This document shows positions 60,700-64,000 of a stretch of 64,000 nt of DNA, one piece after another (the stretch's first letter is position 1; the number at the start of each line of letters is the position of its first letter). This DNA comes from Monosporascus cannonballus (Eukaryota; Ascomycota; Sordariomycetes; Xylariales): contig QJNS01000156.1 of NCBI GenBank assembly GCA_004154925.1, positions 1 through 64,000 of the forward strand, in the 5' to 3' direction. The translations under genes and the position numbers were made by a program. The notes below the pieces were generated by a model. The model ran no database searches. It was not told where the DNA came from and worked only from the letters and a program-made list of their open reading frames with translations.

Positions 60700-60862
60700 T
60701 GTTAATTAATAGGGGGTGCTTTAGCACTCTATATACGGAAGATTCTCTTTGATCGGAACATATATATTCCGGGACTAGATCACCTTAAAGTGCAGTGCGC
60801 GTTTTAAAGCACCTGCAACTAGTTATCAATACATATACAACTGATGTCCCTTATATCTGACA
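60700..60862 (+). repeat. 3' LTR of the copia element
   Basis: 163 bp from TGTTAATTAATAGGGGG to TATATCTGACA, directly after the purine tract. Little RIP. The following bases CGACC occur at the matching point of the gypsy 4 LTR (46712-46716), so CGACC is the likely target site. Confidence 0.75.
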
Positions 60863-60902
60863 CGACCTTCCGTAAAGAAGCCAAGACCGTTAGATCATAA
60901 CA
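60863..60902 (-). repeat. LTR end fragment of gypsy 4 family
   Basis: Forty bases matching 46712-46750 with mostly transition differences, ending in the LTR terminus (TGTTATGATCTAACGG in its own orientation). This is what is left of an LTR into which the copia element inserted. Confidence 0.65.
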
Positions 60903-61258
60903 TCTATCTAACCTCGGACCCCACCAAATGAATTACTCTAGCAATGAATACGGATTTCCAACAAAACGCGCGATACAAAAAATTTAATAATAAATGAAGA
61001 AAAACGTATGTAATAAAATGAAGGTAATTGACAAATAAAAGATATTATATTATATATATGCAACAAGGTATATGTTAAAAAAATACCTAATTTGATTTTT
61101 TAAAAATAAATATATTATTAAAACAAATATATATTTATTAAGCTTAGTAAAATATTAAGTTCGTCTAAATTGAAAAACTAATTAATATATTTCCATTATT
61201 TAAGCATTAAATTTAAAGATTAGAGAAGGTTGCGTATTATATATATTGAATTGGGGTA
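60903..61258. other. Short spacer, composition falls from moderate to A+T-rich
   Basis: No gene or repeat recognised. The first 80 bases or so are less A+T-rich than the rest. Confidence 0.4.
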
Positions 61259-61520
61259 GGGAGAATTGGTTTTGATCAGTACAGATAACTATCTTATGTC
61301 ACAGTACGGAATAGGATTATCGAAAAATAAAGTATTAAATCTGATTATATTGCTGGTGTTGAACCGCGATAACTAAAGTGGTAGAAAATATGCTAAATGG
61401 TAATGGTTAATGCCTGGGGTTAAACCTATGGCGAAAAGAAATTTCTTAATATATATACGAAATTCGGGTTTTTTAATTAGCCGAACCTGGTTACGGACAT
61501 AATACCCCGCCCTATTTTAA
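61259..61520 (+). repeat. Dispersed repeat R4, copy 2
   Basis: Alignable with 18985-19252 in the same orientation; shares GTTTTGATNAGTAC-like start, AATATATANGCGAAA-like centre and the end CCGCCCTATTTTAA. It ends seven bases before the hairpin at 61527. Confidence 0.65.
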
Positions 61521-61526
61521 GCTTTC

Positions 61527-61566
61527 TTTTTTACGATAAAAAACGTCCCCGTTTTATCGTAAAAAA
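61527..61566. repeat. Perfect 15-bp hairpin around a G+C-rich loop
   Basis: Arms TTTTTTACGATAAAA and TTTTATCGTAAAAAA, loop AACGTCCCCG. It could be one end of a DNA transposon with palindromic terminus, or a terminator-like structure of the flanking element. Confidence 0.75.
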
Positions 61567-64000
61567 TAACAATAACTTAACGTTATAACAAGCATACTGT
61601 ACCTATATCCTTACTGATTAATCCTTTTTCCTTCGACGGGGTGCATCCTTTAATATTCTTAATTTAGGACTCCGACTTCGTTTTTTAGTTAACTTTTCGC
61701 GTTAAAAAGCTTTTTCTCTCTTTTTATATACTTTATCTTCTAATTATTAATCGCTAATCAATTCCTTATATTTCTTTTAATTTGGCCATCTTAGGATAAA
61801 ATAACGTTCTAATTATTTCCCAACAGTTTAATATGTATTTTCCTTTTATTAATACGAGGTTTTGTAAATTCCTACTAATATAGCTTAGCTACGTTAATTA
61901 CTAATCAACAGGCGAAATATATATTCTGCTTTGATATCATTATGTGATTTCCACGTTAATATGGGGCCATTTAGGAATTAACGAAATATACGAACATCCT
62001 GGTCGAAAAATAAAGAAAAATCTAGAAAGTTTTTAGAAATAAGTAACGGCCGTTTACTAGTCCAAAATTCTTTAAGTACCTTTTCGTCCTAATGTTTATT
62101 ATGAAAACTTAAGTACGCCTTATTCTTTTATTTTATTTTTTCGATTAATTATTATTTTTCGTTTAAAATTGGTTTTTCGGTTTCCTATAAACGGAATTCT
62201 CGTACAAAAATATAAAATAAATAAACCACTTAAATATCATATATTTAGCCAAAATGTTATTTAGGAATCCTAGTTTTATTAATACGTATAGGTAAATTAT
62301 TAAAACCAGCGTATTTCTATTTTCATCGGTAAAGTTTTAATATTTTCTTAATTCGAATATTTAAAAGAGCATTATCGAATATTATAAGGGTATATTTTAA
62401 TCGAATATATAAAAGACTAACTTAATGCCCATATCTCTTAATTTTATTAATACGAATAATATTATGGGCTATCGTCCAGACGTAATCAAGATCCAAATCG
62501 CGAATAACAGCTTTTAGTTTTATTATTTAATGGCGTATAGCATCTTTGGACAATAAAACGACCGGCTTCGAAAATGCATATTAATTTATTTTTTATGGCC
62601 CTGCGCGAAAATAAATATATTAATGCCGTGATACTTTTTAATTAGAGGTATTTCTCGTCGTTAATAAGCATAATAGTTTTTTAAAGCAATACAATTACGG
62701 TATTATATTATAAATCCGGATTATTTTCGAAATCTGATAATATTTTAAAATGGTCCTAAAGGCGACTTTTTCCTTAATTATATGGGGTAATAGGTATTAA
62801 TCGATTAAAGTTAATTTTCCGATCAGGACGGAATATGGGAACATAAGATAAAGTGTTGCCGTATAGCTTTTTCAACATTTTCTCAAATTTTAACGTACCT
62901 AAAACCTTAATATTTGCAACCATATTTAATTTACCAAACCTAAATTAATTTATTTTCTTGGCCTTTAGCTTAAGATCAATCCGAGCCGGTTTTTTGAATT
63001 ATTTTTTCGGTAACGTCGATATTATAATATATGCAATAAGATCCGAGTATATAATAAATAAGGAATTATAATGTAAATAAATAAAGATGGGATACAATTA
63101 ATAAATTATAAAATTAATATAATATTATAAAATGTTTAATAATAATAATAAAAGATAATAACGATTAATTAATATTTGTAGTTTTTAATTATTTTTCTGA
63201 AAAAAATTCTAGTATGCTAATGAAATTCCAAGAATTTTTTATCTGATATTATTAAGGAAAGTACCGTACGTAATTGTCGTTTCCGATTAATTGTTTATAA
63301 ACGTTATTATTTTTGTATGTTTTAGGCTTTAATTTCCATAATCTCCCATTTTTTATTAATAATATTTATTTCCCATTTACGTATATCGCTACCTATATCT
63401 ATTGACATCTTTTTTTATTTAATACATTTAATCGGTTTATTATAGATATTCTCAAATCGTTAAAACCGTTTAAACGTTAAGATTCCTATATTAATACGGA
63501 TCTTAAAGGATTAATTAAGTAAATAACGTATTCGTTAATTAAAAATAAGGTTTTCGATATTACTAAAAACGGTTAAATTCGATATGATTAAAATCTCTAA
63601 GATTTCGATCGTTTTTCAGCATATCGTCATCGTATCCTTAAAGCTTTAAAATATCTTTTGTTCGTTAAACCTTTAATCCGCAAAGTAAATAAATTTTTAA
63701 CTTCTTAATTTTAACGTAACAATAAGCTTTCGATTAAACTTTTCGATATTCGTAAAAGCCAAAATCCCATATATTATTAGGTTTCTATACCTAAGTTGCA
63801 TTTTTTTTGAATATCGATTTCGTAATATTACTAAAAGTAATAATTATTTTTTTTCTACCTTTAGTTATGAATAATTTATTTTTACTTAAACCTTAATATC
63901 TTTAACAAAAAGTATAGCAATTTATCGCCAATAATCTGGTAGCTTTTCCAATTTTAGGTATCGTTAAGCAATTTTCTAGGAATTACCGATTAATAACGTT
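61567..64000 (-). mobile_element. Unclassified RIP-damaged element (likely minus-strand coding)
   Basis: The minus strand has long stretches where stops are the only breaks, for example LDLDYVWTIAHNIIRINKIK near 62410-62520 and DENRNTLVLIIYLYVLIKLG near 62270-62330. Many in-frame TAG and TAA would be Trp or Gln before RIP. Near 63280-63470 the reading KCIK, RKWEINIINKKW and KPKTYKNN faintly resembles pogo/Fot1-type transposases. The family cannot be named with confidence and the element runs off the window. Confidence 0.4.

Larger units (their letters stand above)
57100..60862 (+). mobile_element. Ty1/copia retrotransposon lacking its 5' LTR
   Basis: Copia domains in the correct order on the plus strand: protease-side gag-pol text (57225-57443), integrase (57800-58110), reverse transcriptase (59840-59930), and RNase H (60370-60530). 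A purine tract (AAGGAGATA) and a 163-bp LTR (60700-60862) follow. No 5' LTR was found upstream, so it is 5'-truncated. RIP damage is moderate to heavy. Confidence 0.82.

Noticed and set aside
60903..60907. TCTAT as right target duplication of gypsy 4 (left TTTAT at 46353)
   Set aside because: The five bases could match after one RIP change, but the L3 LTR cut at 46357 does not continue after 60907 as it should.
61567..64000. Starship-type tyrosine recombinase (DUF3435) captain gene
   Set aside because: Considered because of the large nested cargo, but the readable minus-strand text lacks the recombinase signature region and no long cargo boundaries were found.

Overview
The window looks like a chromosome piece from a filamentous ascomycete (Pezizomycotina). 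Two islands of near-balanced base composition (about 1178-8989 and 25981-29612) lie in extremely A+T-rich DNA. The A+T-rich DNA consists of nested transposable elements. Their reading frames can still be recognised but are full of C-to-T and G-to-A changes, the mark of repeat-induced point mutation (RIP). I see no rRNA, CRISPR array or convincing tRNA. All coordinates and alignments come from reading by eye; no search was run.

Island 1 holds a cluster of LTR copies (185-1177) and one gene that can be fully resolved: a minus-strand major facilitator transporter of the Dal5/allantoate-permease type (4486 down to 1949). It has 14 exons and 13 GT-AG introns, and all exons join in one frame to give 463 residues. 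Further right is an unresolved genic stretch (4487-7806), with a likely two-exon end of an acidic-tailed protein (about 6693-7376). Next comes a G+C-rich MATE-like membrane transporter gene (from 7807) that is dead: it has two in-frame stops and is split by an insertion at 8989. Its 3' end resumes at 25989 and stops at 26337, in island 2.

The split is a three-level nest. A hAT-type DNA transposon (8990-25980; 11-bp terminal inverted repeats; 8-bp target duplication TTCGGGAC) sits in the MATE gene. A Tc1/mariner element (9040-17870; 28-bp inverted repeats; TA duplication) sits in the hAT element. A Ty3/gypsy retrotransposon (9776-17196; 150-bp LTRs; ATAAC duplication) sits in the mariner element. 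The hAT body also carries a solo LTR (25390-25595, TATTA duplication).

Island 2 (25981-29612) starts with the MATE remnant and continues with genic-looking DNA that I could not resolve into a model. From 29613 to 46263 a minus-strand chromodomain gypsy (about 30485-44658) is interrupted by a plus-strand gypsy (about 31690-38847), which itself contains another LTR copy (36523-36739). From 46358 a second minus-strand gypsy is cut within its reverse transcriptase by a plus-strand chromodomain gypsy (49867-56846, AATAA duplication). A plus-strand Ty1/copia element missing its 5' LTR follows (about 57100-60862). The right end (61527-64000) holds a hairpin and an unclassified, RIP-damaged element.

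Only the transporter at 1949-4486 looks able to make a full protein. The window mainly records layered transposition, RIP and the death of one host gene.
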